In this document: piece by piece, positions 32,545-40,737 of the stretch | Position numbering within the stretch: position 1 is the stretch's first letter | How the letters are laid out: each line of letters starts with the position of its first letter | Source: G964291335 sp964291335 | Lineage (GTDB): Bacteria > Chloroflexota > Dehalococcoidia > Lucifugimonadales > UBA3495 | Reading direction: 5' to 3' | DNA length: 64,000 nt | Assembly: GCA_964291335.2 (NCBI GenBank) | Contig: OZ219748.1 | Location: 2,604,001-2,668,000 of the forward strand | Notes under the pieces: model-generated | What the model saw: only the letters and a program-made list of their open reading frames with translations | What the model was told of the DNA's origin: nothing | Database searches by the model: none | Translations under genes and position numbers: made by a program

Positions 32545-32778
32545 ATGGAGATAAACTACCCCGAACCGACGATCAACAGCGCCTGCCCCATCTGCCAGCG
32601 GTTATACCACGGCGGAACCCATTGCCTGACCTGCCGCGCCTACCTTAACGAAGGCGCGCCCCACGCAGCCGACTGCTCCGAACCCGCGCTGGCCGCGGAA
32701 TGGGCCGCACAGCCCAGATGCTTTACCCACTTGACCAGCGCCTGCCCCCCGGACTGCCCAGACACCTGGGAGCCATAA
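32545..32778 (+). CDS. small Cys-rich protein, 77 aa
   Basis: CPIC (residues 14-17) and CLTC (27-30) form a zinc ribbon, followed by further cysteines (ADCSEP, CFTH, CPPDCPD). AAAGGAAGG lies before the ATG. It is another of the region's miniature metal-binding proteins. Role unknown. Confidence 0.6.
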   Translation: MEINYPEPTINSACPICQRLYHGGTHCLTCRAYLNEGAPHAADCSEPALAAEWAAQPRCFTHLTSACPPDCPDTWEP

Positions 32779-33632
32779 CCACAAACGGATAAAAACGGCT
32801 GAACCAGCCGCATGCCCCGGCAGACCTGGAACCGGCCAAGCTGCCGGGGCAGCCCCCGGCGCCCAGGGGAAACAACCCACCCAGCGCGATTTTCCCAGGG
32901 TCAGGGGTATCGGAATACCTTTTTGCGGTTGAACCAACCGGAAAATCGCTTACAGCAAGCCTGTGGAAACGCTGACCAAAGGCTGAATCAGCCTGACCCT
33001 TGCCATTGCCAGGCATATCCCTGACCTGCGCCTGACAATTGTGCCTACCGCGCCAAGACTGCCGGCATTACCCCGACAACTGCAAGGAAACCCCGGAAAT
33101 CAGGGCGGAAACCCCGAAGTCATTTCCGACCGCTCATCAGTACTCATTTCCGGTTTATTTCCCTATACAAGTACCCCCCGGAAACCCCCCCGGCAAAGGC
33201 AAAAAGTCATTATCAGCCGCCGATTGCCATAAGCCCCTGCTACGGAAACTGGACTACTGCGATTTTTCAGACAGCGGACAGATTAAACCGCCGATTAAAC
33301 CCGGATTTCGTACCTCCATGGTATCCCCCTCTGGCAAAACAGCTATTTTCTGGTCAATTCGGAAATGCGATTACAGCCGGATTTCGCACCCCCATGGTAC
33401 CCCCCCTTGACCGGAAATCGGGATAACGAAGAAGATGTCCGGAAAAGTGAAAACCCGGTTTTTCCGACCTCCCGCCGGGAGCCGAAATTAACCTTTCAAC
33501 CCAATGCCATCCAAAAGGCGGGAACTCCCGCGACCGCCACGCTTGCCGACACCGGTGCCCGAACACATGCATCCCTCAGTCCCAAAGTCAAACCGGAAAG
33601 AGCAGGCATAATTGCCTGAAGAAAGAACCGCA
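32779..33632. other. non-coding stretch with direct repeats
   Basis: No frame here has a ribosome site and protein character. A weak hairpin GGTAT CGGA ATACC with T5 (32906-32924) may be a terminator for the Cys-rich gene. Two 30-nt direct repeats lie at 33301-33330 and 33377-33406. Confidence 0.5.
33301..33406 (+). repeat. pair of 30-nt direct repeats, 76 bp apart
   Basis: The copies at 33301-33330 and 33377-33406 match at 26 of 30 bases, and all differences are C/T. Both start CCGGATTTCG and contain CCATGGTA. Confidence 0.75.
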
Positions 33633-33794
33633 ATGAACCACGAAACTTAACTCCCCACACTGGCCGCCCACCTGTCCGGAAACCAGTATCTGCTGACCCA
33701 AGCAACCCGGGAAGTCCGGCACGCAGTTGCCTGGCTGATAAAAGAAGCCGAGAACCGGTCAGGCGGACTGCGCCGGCCCGTATCGCTGCGCTGA
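33633..33794 (+). pseudogene. small gene with early in-frame TAA
   Basis: ATG at 33633 encodes MNHET, then TAA (33648-33650). The same frame continues LPTLAAHLSGNQYLLTQATR and EVRHAVAWLIKEAENRSGG to TGA at 33794. The product would be 53 residues, helical. One base change would restore it. Confidence 0.45.
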
Positions 33795-33852
33795 AAACGG
33801 CGCTATTAGTGAACCACTTTATTACAATATCCAAAAGGAGCGAATTGCCCCA

Positions 33853-34959
33853 ATGCCATCCAAAAGAAGACAAACCCCCATCGCCCAGATGTCCCTGTTC
33901 GGACGGAACAACAACACCCGGAAACAGAACAACCGGTGGGTTGCCAGCGCCACTACCACCGTCCGCGAACTGCTCGACGCAACCGAATTAACCCCGGAAG
34001 AATTCTACGGACAGGAGACGGACCTCCAGCGCCCGCTGGACCGGGGCCACTGTGAAGCGCTGGCCCGGTACTACCAGGAAAGCAGCAACTGGGTCATTGC
34101 CCCATTCGTATTCACCAGCGAAGTCGCGCCGGAGATCAACGAAGGGAAAATGCAGCTGCCCGACCAGTCCCGGATTCTCGACGGGCAGCACCGCGTGCAG
34201 GCGTTGCACCTGACCAGGAACCGACTGGAATCATCCGAGAACCAGGATGACCGGGCAAAGCTCGACCGACTGTCGGAATCGGCCGTTGCCGTGGAATATA
34301 TCTCCAATACCGGAATCCCCGATGCCCGGCAGATGTTTGTTGACCTGAACAAAACCAGGAAAATATCCGCTGCCGAACTGAACTACCTGGACAGCCGGGA
34401 TCCGGTGGTAAACGCCATCCGCGAAACTCTCAACAAAAACCATTGGCTTGACGCCCTTACTGACAAAACCCGCAGTACGCCCACCGGCGCATATATCTTC
34501 TCAATAAACTCACTGAAGACCGTCGTAAAAGCCATCGAAGTAGGCCTGAACAAGTCCATCACCAAAGCCAGACGGGAATATATTGCCACCCCCCAGGGCC
34601 AGCAGGAATGCGTGGAAAACCTGACCGATTTCATCGAATGGCTCAAGCAGACCCGCGAAGAGTTCAACATCGGAACCGATGAAGACCCCACGATCATCGC
34701 TGACGCCAAAACCAGGCACCACGCCTTCAATCCAAGGTTCATCGCCTTTATGGCCCATATCTGGAGCATCAGCGCCGACACTGCGCCGAACCCCGAAACC
34801 ATGAGCCGGTTTATCCGGAAGATGAACTTAACGCAAAGGGATACCGCCAACCACCTGAAAGCCGAACTGAACCTGGTCAATGAGAAAGACCGGATGAAAG
34901 CCCTGAACAACAGGGCCTACCAGGAAGCCTCGATCACCCTCCGGCAAAACGCCGCCTAG
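33853..34959 (+). CDS. DGQHR-domain (DndB-like) protein
   Basis: The 368-aa protein has the signature RILDGQHRVQAL (about 107-118) and downstream FVDLNKTRKISAAELNYLDS, both typical of DGQHR/DndB-family proteins. DndB regulates DNA phosphorothioate modification, and other DGQHR proteins occur alone on mobile elements. No dndCDE genes are present here, so its link to phosphorothioation is uncertain. The start follows an AAAAGGAG 9 nt upstream of an out-of-frame TTG region, about 18 nt before the ATG. Confidence 0.8.
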   Translation: MPSKRRQTPIAQMSLFGRNNNTRKQNNRWVASATTTVRELLDATELTPEEFYGQETDLQRPLDRGHCEALARYYQESSNWVIAPFVFTSEVAPEINEGKMQLPDQSRILDGQHRVQALHLTRNRLESSENQDDRAKLDRLSESAVAVEYISNTGIPDARQMFVDLNKTRKISAAELNYLDSRDPVVNAIRETLNKNHWLDALTDKTRSTPTGAYIFSINSLKTVVKAIEVGLNKSITKARREYIATPQGQQECVENLTDFIEWLKQTREEFNIGTDEDPTIIADAKTRHHAFNPRFIAFMAHIWSISADTAPNPETMSRFIRKMNLTQRDTANHLKAELNLVNEKDRMKALNNRAYQEASITLRQNAA

Positions 34960-34984
34960 CAGAACAGCGCACGGCGCTGACCAA

Positions 34985-35013
34985 TTGACGCCCTCCATCC
35001 GGAAGATTAAGAT
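34985..35013 (+). promoter_or_regulatory. strong sigma-70-type promoter
   Basis: TTGACG (34985-34990), a 17-nt spacer and TAAGAT (35008-35013) lie 43 nt before the secreted-protein ATG. Confidence 0.7.
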
Positions 35014-35055
35014 TGATCGGCTGTCCAAAATCATAATCAAAAGGAGCGGGAAAAT

Positions 35056-36039
35056 ATGATCCGGATACCCAGGCAGCCAATTACCCAGGGAGGCATTATC
35101 CGATGGGCCGTTATTCCAATAATGGCTCTGTTAGCGATCGCCGCCATCGCCGCAACTACCACCACCGCTCAGGCCCAGACCAAATGGCCTCCCAACCCGA
35201 CCAACCTAAGGACAACCGCCGTAACCAGCACTTCAGTAACCATCGCATGGAACGCCGGCCCGGATAACGGCTGCGCAACCAAGCAATTCCGGCTCAGCGG
35301 GTACGATCGGGAAAACGGCAGGTTCCTGGAAGTAGCAAACCCGATCGTTCCAACCAGCGGCCCCCTGACCAAAACTTTCATCAACCTGCAACCGGAAACG
35401 CCATACCTGCTCATTGTCAGCGCAGAACCCCAACGGGAGAAAGGCAGCCCCTGTGTTTACCCTACCGCACTGGCGTCCACAATCTGGGCAGTCACGCTGC
35501 CGGCTGCCGAAACCGGCGGAGCCATAGACCCAACCCCCAGGCCGGGGAACGAGGACATGCGGGGAATGCCGGAGGAAAACACGGCCACCCCAACCCCCAA
35601 GCGGGAAATAGAAGTGGTCAAGGACGGCACGACCTACGGAAAGAGCCAGGGGCAGACGCCAAAGCTGACCATCACCGAAGGAGACTCGGGAACCAAGACG
35701 GTACCCCTTACCCTCCGGCTTACCGGAACTCCATCCGATGATGTCAGCGTACAGGTCAAGTTCCAGAAACCCAACGACAAGACAGTTCGCGGGAAGAAAA
35801 AGGCCGGCGCAGACCGGGACTTTTACTTCATTGACCAGGTAATCACCTGGGAAGCCGGAGCTTCCGGCACCAACCTGAACAAAACGGTGAACCTCCGGAT
35901 CATCGGTGACACCCGGGAAGAAAACGACGAAACGGTGCGATTCAGCGTCAACCGGCTGACGACTGACGATCGGAACGTAAAGTTTTCCGGCAGCCTGAGC
36001 CGGATTTTCATCGAGGTAGTCATCGCCAACGACGACTGA
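35056..36039 (+). CDS. secreted fibronectin III / Calx-beta protein
   Basis: A signal peptide spans about residues 17-41 (WAVIPIMALLAIAAIAATTT, ending AQAQ). Then a fibronectin type III domain occupies 47-150 (PTNLRTTAVTSTSVTIAWNA), followed by a Pro/Thr linker and a Calx-beta-like domain about 200-325 (LTITEGDSGTKTVPLTLRLT, TREENDETVRFSVNRL). The protein is probably exported and binds surfaces or partners. AAAAGGAG lies about 9 nt before the ATG and a good promoter lies upstream. A hairpin ends the unit. Confidence 0.75.
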   Translation: MIRIPRQPITQGGIIRWAVIPIMALLAIAAIAATTTTAQAQTKWPPNPTNLRTTAVTSTSVTIAWNAGPDNGCATKQFRLSGYDRENGRFLEVANPIVPTSGPLTKTFINLQPETPYLLIVSAEPQREKGSPCVYPTALASTIWAVTLPAAETGGAIDPTPRPGNEDMRGMPEENTATPTPKREIEVVKDGTTYGKSQGQTPKLTITEGDSGTKTVPLTLRLTGTPSDDVSVQVKFQKPNDKTVRGKKKAGADRDFYFIDQVITWEAGASGTNLNKTVNLRIIGDTREENDETVRFSVNRLTTDDRNVKFSGSLSRIFIEVVIANDD

Positions 36040-36098
36040 CCTTTCAGCGGATTGCAACGTTCCCGACGATCCGGGAACGACCCACTGCAAACGCAACG

Positions 36099-36132
36099 GG
36101 CCCGGCGGCGTTGAAAAACACCCCGCCGGGCC
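36099..36132 (+). terminator. GC-rich hairpin after secreted protein
   Basis: Ten-base arms (36099-36108 and 36123-36132) pair perfectly around a 14-nt loop. No T-tract. Confidence 0.6.
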
Positions 36133-36177
36133 GACCATTGCCCCCAAACGCAGCAACAAAAGGAGCAGAAGATAGCT

Positions 36178-36348
36178 ATGCCCGTTTCAATCCGGAACAA
36201 ACCCCGGACCAGCGCCGAAACCAGGACGGAAAACCGCCGGCCAATACCCGGGTATGTCCTGCACCCTGCCAGCACTTACTGTGCCGACTGCGGATTTACC
36301 CACTGGAACGAAGACCCCTGTCAGATTCACCTGCAACCGGCGCAATAA
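36178..36348 (+). CDS. small zinc-binding protein, 56 aa
   Basis: AAAAGGAG before the ATG fixes the start. The C-terminal half has YCADCGFTHW and DPCQIH, three or four metal ligands (Cys and His), while the N-terminal half is basic and Pro-rich. It begins a chain of closely spaced genes to 37803. Unknown family. Confidence 0.6.
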   Translation: MPVSIRNKPRTSAETRTENRRPIPGYVLHPASTYCADCGFTHWNEDPCQIHLQPAQ

Positions 36349-36360
36349 GGAGCGCATGCC

Positions 36361-36879
36361 ATGCCCAACTATGTATTCAACAAACTGACCGTAAGCGGCC
36401 CGGCGGGGGAAGTCCGCGCTTTCTGCTGGAAAGCGTGGGGCAGCGAAAAAATACCCCTGGAAGCGAACAACTTTATACCCATGCCGGAAGAGATCCGGAC
36501 AACCGAAGCGCCAAACCGCAACGCAACCCAGGCGCAGGAACTCTACCGCCAATACGGAGCATCGGACTGGCGGGAATGGTCAATAAAGAACTGGGGAACG
36601 AAGTGGGGAGCCATAGCAGACGGAGAATGCCGGGAAATCGACGAAAACGAACTCCAGTATGAGTTCTGCACGGCAAACTCGCCGTTCAACGAGCATTTGA
36701 TGCAACGGATGTCGAAAGAATTCCCCGGGTTATCCCTGAATCTGGACTACCGGGAATACGAGACGGGATTCTACGGAGCGATTGCAGCAAACGCCGGCCG
36801 GATAACCCCAAGCGGAACCTACCACGTGGACGAAATGCCTGAAGATGCGGAACAGGAGGATCAGGAAGAAACTTTATGA
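36361..36879 (+). CDS. YubB/DUF1281-like ferredoxin-fold protein
   Basis: The 172-aa protein begins MPNYVFNKLTVSGPAGEVRA and continues with NFIPMPEEIRTTEAP, then WREWSIKNWGTKWGA and SPFNEHLMQRMSKEFPGLSL and a Y-E-x-G-F-Y-G motif. These mark the DUF1281/Api92 family found on plasmids and phages. AAGGAGCG lies just upstream. The function is unknown. It overlaps the next gene by 4 nt. Confidence 0.75.
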   Translation: MPNYVFNKLTVSGPAGEVRAFCWKAWGSEKIPLEANNFIPMPEEIRTTEAPNRNATQAQELYRQYGASDWREWSIKNWGTKWGAIADGECREIDENELQYEFCTANSPFNEHLMQRMSKEFPGLSLNLDYREYETGFYGAIAANAGRITPSGTYHVDEMPEDAEQEDQEETL

Positions 36880-36995
36880 ACCTTTTATCCCACATAATAC
36901 GCCTGCTGACGGTAAACAGTGAAAACGACCGGCTGACCGGCCGGGAACGGATCTTCATCGAAGCGGAACTGGCCAAGGTGAACTTTTCCATCTAA
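36876..36995 (+). CDS. 39-aa peptide, coupled at both ends
   Basis: Its ATG overlaps the previous stop (ATGA) with AGGAGGATCAGGAAG upstream, and its TAA overlaps a following ATG (TAATG). The peptide MNLLSHIIRLLTVNSENDRL, then a charged helix, has no known motif. The tight coupling argues that it is translated. Confidence 0.55.
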   Translation: MNLLSHIIRLLTVNSENDRLTGRERIFIEAELAKVNFSI

Positions 36996-37018
36996 TGCCG
37001 GCGCCCGGCAGGGAAACG

Positions 37019-37318
37019 ATGGCAGAAGCAATAACTTTCAACCAAGCCCGGGAACTCTGCCCGATACCGGGACCCGGAGAATCAAGCATCCAGCCTAACT
37101 ATCCGGCGGCGAAATGGCAGTCGGCGGACGGAGAATACGCGCTGCGCATAACCTTCGCAAAGGAAAGGCCGGAACGCCCGGCAGCGACGCTGCTGACCAA
37201 CGAAAGGAAGAACGCAACGCTCCAGTATTATCTGGGTGATGAAACCGGAACAATGACCGGCTGCGACCGCAGCCGGTACATTGAGGAACTGAAATTTCAG
37301 AGTAAAGAGGATCAATGA
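37019..37318 (+). CDS. hypothetical protein, 99 aa
   Basis: ATG 37019 follows AGGGAAACG and is preferred, and ATG 36995 (8 codons upstream) is coupled to the previous stop and is the alternative. The sequence has strands EYALRITFAK and AATLLTNERKNATLQYYLGD, suggesting a small beta fold. It overlaps the next gene by 4 nt. Unknown. Confidence 0.55.
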   Translation: MAEAITFNQARELCPIPGPGESSIQPNYPAAKWQSADGEYALRITFAKERPERPAATLLTNERKNATLQYYLGDETGTMTGCDRSRYIEELKFQSKEDQ

Positions 37319-37803
37319 CCAGAAACAACAAGCGCCCCACTCCCGACATCCGCCGAAACACCGACAGCATTGGTATGCCGTCTTACCACATCCACCAACC
37401 CTTCGGCGAAGGGCTGGACTATCGCTGCTCGTCCTATATCTGCCGGACATGCCAGACCCTGATCTGCGGGTCGATAGAAGACCGGAACGCCCACCGCTGC
37501 GGAGAAGACCACGTAAAGCTCGTTTACGGCCCGGAAATTGCCGGTAAAGTCAGCTGCTACGGACGCTGCTACGCCAATTGGCTGCAGGAAAACCCCCACC
37601 CCAACTGCCCCACGGCCACGGCCAGCTACGATGATTGCGATTGCCCCGGTTACCCCCACGACTTCGCCATCCGAAGATGGTACGCTCAACAGGAGACGGC
37701 CATCCGGCAGCCCGCCGAACTCCGGCAAGGGCCGATTGGGCTGGCATACCACCGGCAGCTGCGCTGCCAGACCTGCGGTTATATCTCCGACCGAAGGGTA
37801 TAA
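37315..37803 (+). CDS. Cys/His-rich protein, 162 aa
   Basis: Several metal-binding pairs appear: CSSYICRTCQTLIC (38-51), HRC-GEDH (61-66), CYGRC (82-86), CPTATASYDDCDC (99-111) and CQTCGY near the C-terminus. The spacing suggests two or three zinc knuckles. It is the last gene of the coupled set 36178-37803. The role is unknown, possibly nucleic-acid binding. Confidence 0.6.
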   Translation: MTRNNKRPTPDIRRNTDSIGMPSYHIHQPFGEGLDYRCSSYICRTCQTLICGSIEDRNAHRCGEDHVKLVYGPEIAGKVSCYGRCYANWLQENPHPNCPTATASYDDCDCPGYPHDFAIRRWYAQQETAIRQPAELRQGPIGLAYHRQLRCQTCGYISDRRV

Positions 37804-37930
37804 CCCGAACGCCAAATCGGGGATATGGGCAAAACCGGCATAGACCGACGGTAGTATGCTGAAAACGCAAAATACAGCACAGAACCCGGATACAGCCCAT
37901 TCCGACAGCACTGCAAAAGGAAAATAACCG

Positions 37931-38932
37931 ATGCGGAAATCAGGCAGAAAACCGATTGCCCTGGCGCTGACCGCGGTCGTCATGCTGACAACGTTAATCG
38001 GCTGCCAAACGCCGGAGCAGACGCCGAACCTGCCGGCGACAATTGCCGTAGCAATGGAAACCCAACTGGCGGCAATTCCCACTGCCACTCCCTACCCGAC
38101 CAACACTCCTGTACCAACCCCGGAACCGCCCACAGCAACGCCGAACCTGCCGGCGACTATCGTAAGGCTGATTGACGATCGGCTGGTCGCCATGCCGACG
38201 AACACCCCGGCGCCCACGGCAAACGTATTGCCCACAGTAGAACACGCCATCACCAGCAGACTGTCGGAAATAGCGACGCCGGACATCAGCGGAATGATCC
38301 GGGCGGAAGTAGAAACGGCGGTAACAAACCGGATGCGGGAAATGACCACGGGAGTAGGGCCGGCGGCGCCCCTCTGGATCATTCACCAAGGCAGCATGAT
38401 CGGAAAGGAACTGAACTGCGCGCCGAACTCGCTGAGCGACTGGACAATTCAGCTGCCGAACAACTTCCGGATCGACCGGGAAAGCCAATGCGACGAAATA
38501 ATATTCGACGAATCGTACGAAGACAGAACGATTGGCATTGGCTACATACACACGCCGGAACTAAGTCAAGATCCGGCAACGGCCCTGGAACAAATATCGC
38601 AAGGATTAGCGCCGGAATTTACAGCAGTTTACACAGGAGAATATTTCAACAACGAAGATACGGACATAGAAATAATCAATATCGGTGAGACAAACCATCA
38701 GGGGACAAAAGCCATATCCATACAATCAAAAATGACATTCCGGATATTGAAGAAGCCATTGCAATGCTATCAGGAAACAGTGTTTATCCCGTCAAAAGGG
38801 TGGGCATCCCACAACAACCGGCAAATTTACATAATCAACGCCATCACCTGCCTGCAAAACGAAAATGGACTAACACCGGAACTACAGCAGGCGCTGGCCT
38901 CCTTCACCGAGATAGTTCCATTCATACAGTAA
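37931..38932 (+). CDS. lipoprotein with Thr-Pro linker, 333 aa
   Basis: The N-terminus MRKSGRKPIALALTAVVMLT ending LIGC (Cys25) is a clear lipobox. Two copies of PNLPATI flank Pro/Thr segments (IPTATPYPTNTPVPTPEPPT). A folded C-terminal domain follows from about residue 148 (WIIHQGSMIGKELNCAPNSL), with strands and two cysteines. It should be anchored on the outer face of the membrane. AAAAGGA precedes the ATG. A -10-like TAGTAT at 37852 may be its promoter. Confidence 0.8.
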   Translation: MRKSGRKPIALALTAVVMLTTLIGCQTPEQTPNLPATIAVAMETQLAAIPTATPYPTNTPVPTPEPPTATPNLPATIVRLIDDRLVAMPTNTPAPTANVLPTVEHAITSRLSEIATPDISGMIRAEVETAVTNRMREMTTGVGPAAPLWIIHQGSMIGKELNCAPNSLSDWTIQLPNNFRIDRESQCDEIIFDESYEDRTIGIGYIHTPELSQDPATALEQISQGLAPEFTAVYTGEYFNNEDTDIEIINIGETNHQGTKAISIQSKMTFRILKKPLQCYQETVFIPSKGWASHNNRQIYIINAITCLQNENGLTPELQQALASFTEIVPFIQ

Positions 38933-39010
38933 AAACCGGCGCCAACCGCGGGGATCTCCCGACCAGTGTGAAAACATCATATCAACCGAAAAACTCCCAC
39001 GCTCCGGGGC

Positions 39011-39043
39011 GCCGGAACCCTTCTCCGAGTTCCCGGTTCCGGC
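39011..39043 (+). terminator. hairpin after lipoprotein
   Basis: GCCGGAACC (39011-39019) and GGTTCCGGC (39035-39043) form a 9-bp stem with a 15-nt loop and no T-tract. Confidence 0.5.
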
Positions 39044-39089
39044 AGACAAAGCCAAATGCGGGAATAAATCAGCAGGATTGGAGCGTGAG

Positions 39090-39314
39090 ATGAAAAAAAC
39101 CAACTATGCAATGGTCAACGCCCAGCGGAACCGCCACAGCGCCCGACGCGGCGAACAGGCGCAGCTGCTGAAGAAATTGTTCGCGGACCCCCCCAGAGTG
39201 AGCCTGGAAAGGGTGAATCAAAAAGATTACATCCTGATCCGGACACCAGCCGATGCCGACAGCGGCGAGAGACCATACAGTTTCTGGATTGAGATCGAAG
39301 ACAACCGCAAGTAA
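39090..39314 (+). CDS. small basic protein, 74 aa
   Basis: GGAG about 7 nt before the ATG. A basic N-terminal helix (NAQRNRHSARRGEQAQLLKK) is followed by a strand-rich end (ERVNQKDYILIRTPADADSG, YSFWIEIED). No family is recognised. The next gene's ribosome site follows its stop by 6 nt. Confidence 0.6.
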   Translation: MKKTNYAMVNAQRNRHSARRGEQAQLLKKLFADPPRVSLERVNQKDYILIRTPADADSGERPYSFWIEIEDNRK

Positions 39315-39335
39315 CCTGCCAAAGGAGGCCACAGC

Positions 39336-39821
39336 ATAACCGAATCCCTGGATTTCCAAAACATGGACCTGCTTACTGCAATCACAGCCGCCAGCGCCAT
39401 GGTCAGAACACTGTCCCTGGCCGCCTACCTGGAACAACAGCCAAGCAAATCACCCCATCAGGGTTATACCGAGATAACCGAACGCCCGGAACAGCTTGCC
39501 CGGATAACCGAGCAGCCGCCCACGGGGCTGATCCGAACAGCGCTGGAATACATAGTCGTCCGGGACGGAACCTGTCCTCCGGACGACGCCGGCATCCGGG
39601 CTGACCGACTGCTGGAAAATATGGAAACATCGGCAGGAATTATGGTCCGGCATGGACTGAGCGTTGCGGTGTCAACCGACGCCGGCACGCTGCCGCTGGC
39701 CGGACTGCTCGGTATAGGCGAGCTAATCGCCAAAGGGGACCTGGAACCCGAAGCCCTGACCGACTCTGCCCGGCGGCAAACGATTGTAGCAGCGCTGCAA
39801 AGGGAATTCTTCGGCTGGTAA
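39336..39821 (+). CDS. hypothetical protein, apparent ATA start, 161 aa
   Basis: A perfect AAAGGAGG (39321-39328) lies 7 nt before ATA 39336, in frame with the coding region. The nearest ATG is 27 nt further (39363) and has no ribosome site. The N-terminus would be (M)TESLDFQNMDLLTAITAASA. The body is helical with a central PPDDAGIRADRLLENMETSA segment. Family unknown. The ATA start is inference from spacing. Confidence 0.6.
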   Translation: MTESLDFQNMDLLTAITAASAMVRTLSLAAYLEQQPSKSPHQGYTEITERPEQLARITEQPPTGLIRTALEYIVVRDGTCPPDDAGIRADRLLENMETSAGIMVRHGLSVAVSTDAGTLPLAGLLGIGELIAKGDLEPEALTDSARRQTIVAALQREFFGW

Positions 39822-40059
39822 CTGGCGGATTCCTCCGCAATCGCGGGGAACAACCTGTTTGCCAGGAACCATGGCTGAGGGCCAAACGGTTCCACCCCTG
39901 CCGGCGCAGGGACTGTCAAACGCAACCTGAAAAAAACCTCATCCGGGACCTCGCTGCCACGCCGCGGCACACTCCGACAACAGCCGGCCTTGATCAGAAA
40001 AAACCGCGCGGCAAGCACCCAACAACCGACCCAAACCGGCAAAACGACAGGAGAGATCA

Positions 40060-40653
40060 ATGCCACCAAACCGGCGGAAAAGGCCGCCCAAAGGCGATGT
40101 CAACAAGCTGCTACCGGCACTGCAGTCCTGTTTTACCCAAGCGGAAAACTCCTATGTTCCCAGCCGGTCCATCGGCTGGGCAATCCGGGAATATGACCCG
40201 AATATTTCCTGGGCCGACTGCAAAACCCCAGCCTGGGGCCAAGCCATCCGGCAGGCATTCCCCAATGCAGACAACGAAAAAGATGTGACAATCGAAAACA
40301 ATGAATACGCTGCATGGTACGGGATCAAACCCACCGATCTGGCCCCCGGCAACTGGAGTCAAACCAATGAAGATGACGAACTGATCCACTTCAGCAGTCT
40401 GGAAGACGAGCCGGACGGAACTCAACCCCGAACCGGGAACCAGGCACCGGTCCATTCGAAAACCCCCACCTGGAAAAAGTGGGCATGGGGCCTGAGTATA
40501 TTCCCCTTTATGTTATTCCCCGCAATGTGCTATATATTCCTGTCCATACCCGGCTGGCTGAAACCCGAATGGAAAAGATCCGACGCTCAAAAATGGGCAA
40601 TCGCTTATGCCTCAACAATCACCGCGGTCGTCATTCTATCCGTCATATCCTAA
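40060..40653 (+). CDS. membrane protein with soluble N-terminal domain, 197 aa
   Basis: AGGAGAG about 6 nt before the ATG. Residues 1-130 are soluble, with a helical-looking YVPSRSIGWAIREYDPNISW and a Trp-rich segment. Two hydrophobic segments (about 144-165 and 177-196) end the chain. It may be a tail-anchored protein with its domain in the cytoplasm. No family is recognised. Confidence 0.65.
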   Translation: MPPNRRKRPPKGDVNKLLPALQSCFTQAENSYVPSRSIGWAIREYDPNISWADCKTPAWGQAIRQAFPNADNEKDVTIENNEYAAWYGIKPTDLAPGNWSQTNEDDELIHFSSLEDEPDGTQPRTGNQAPVHSKTPTWKKWAWGLSIFPFMLFPAMCYIFLSIPGWLKPEWKRSDAQKWAIAYASTITAVVILSVIS

Positions 40654-40737
40654 CCGAACTGCTGCACCGGGGGATCCCGCCGCCGACAACCCCTGAAAGG
40701 AATCAATCCCCAACCTGACCAGGAGAAACTGCACTCA

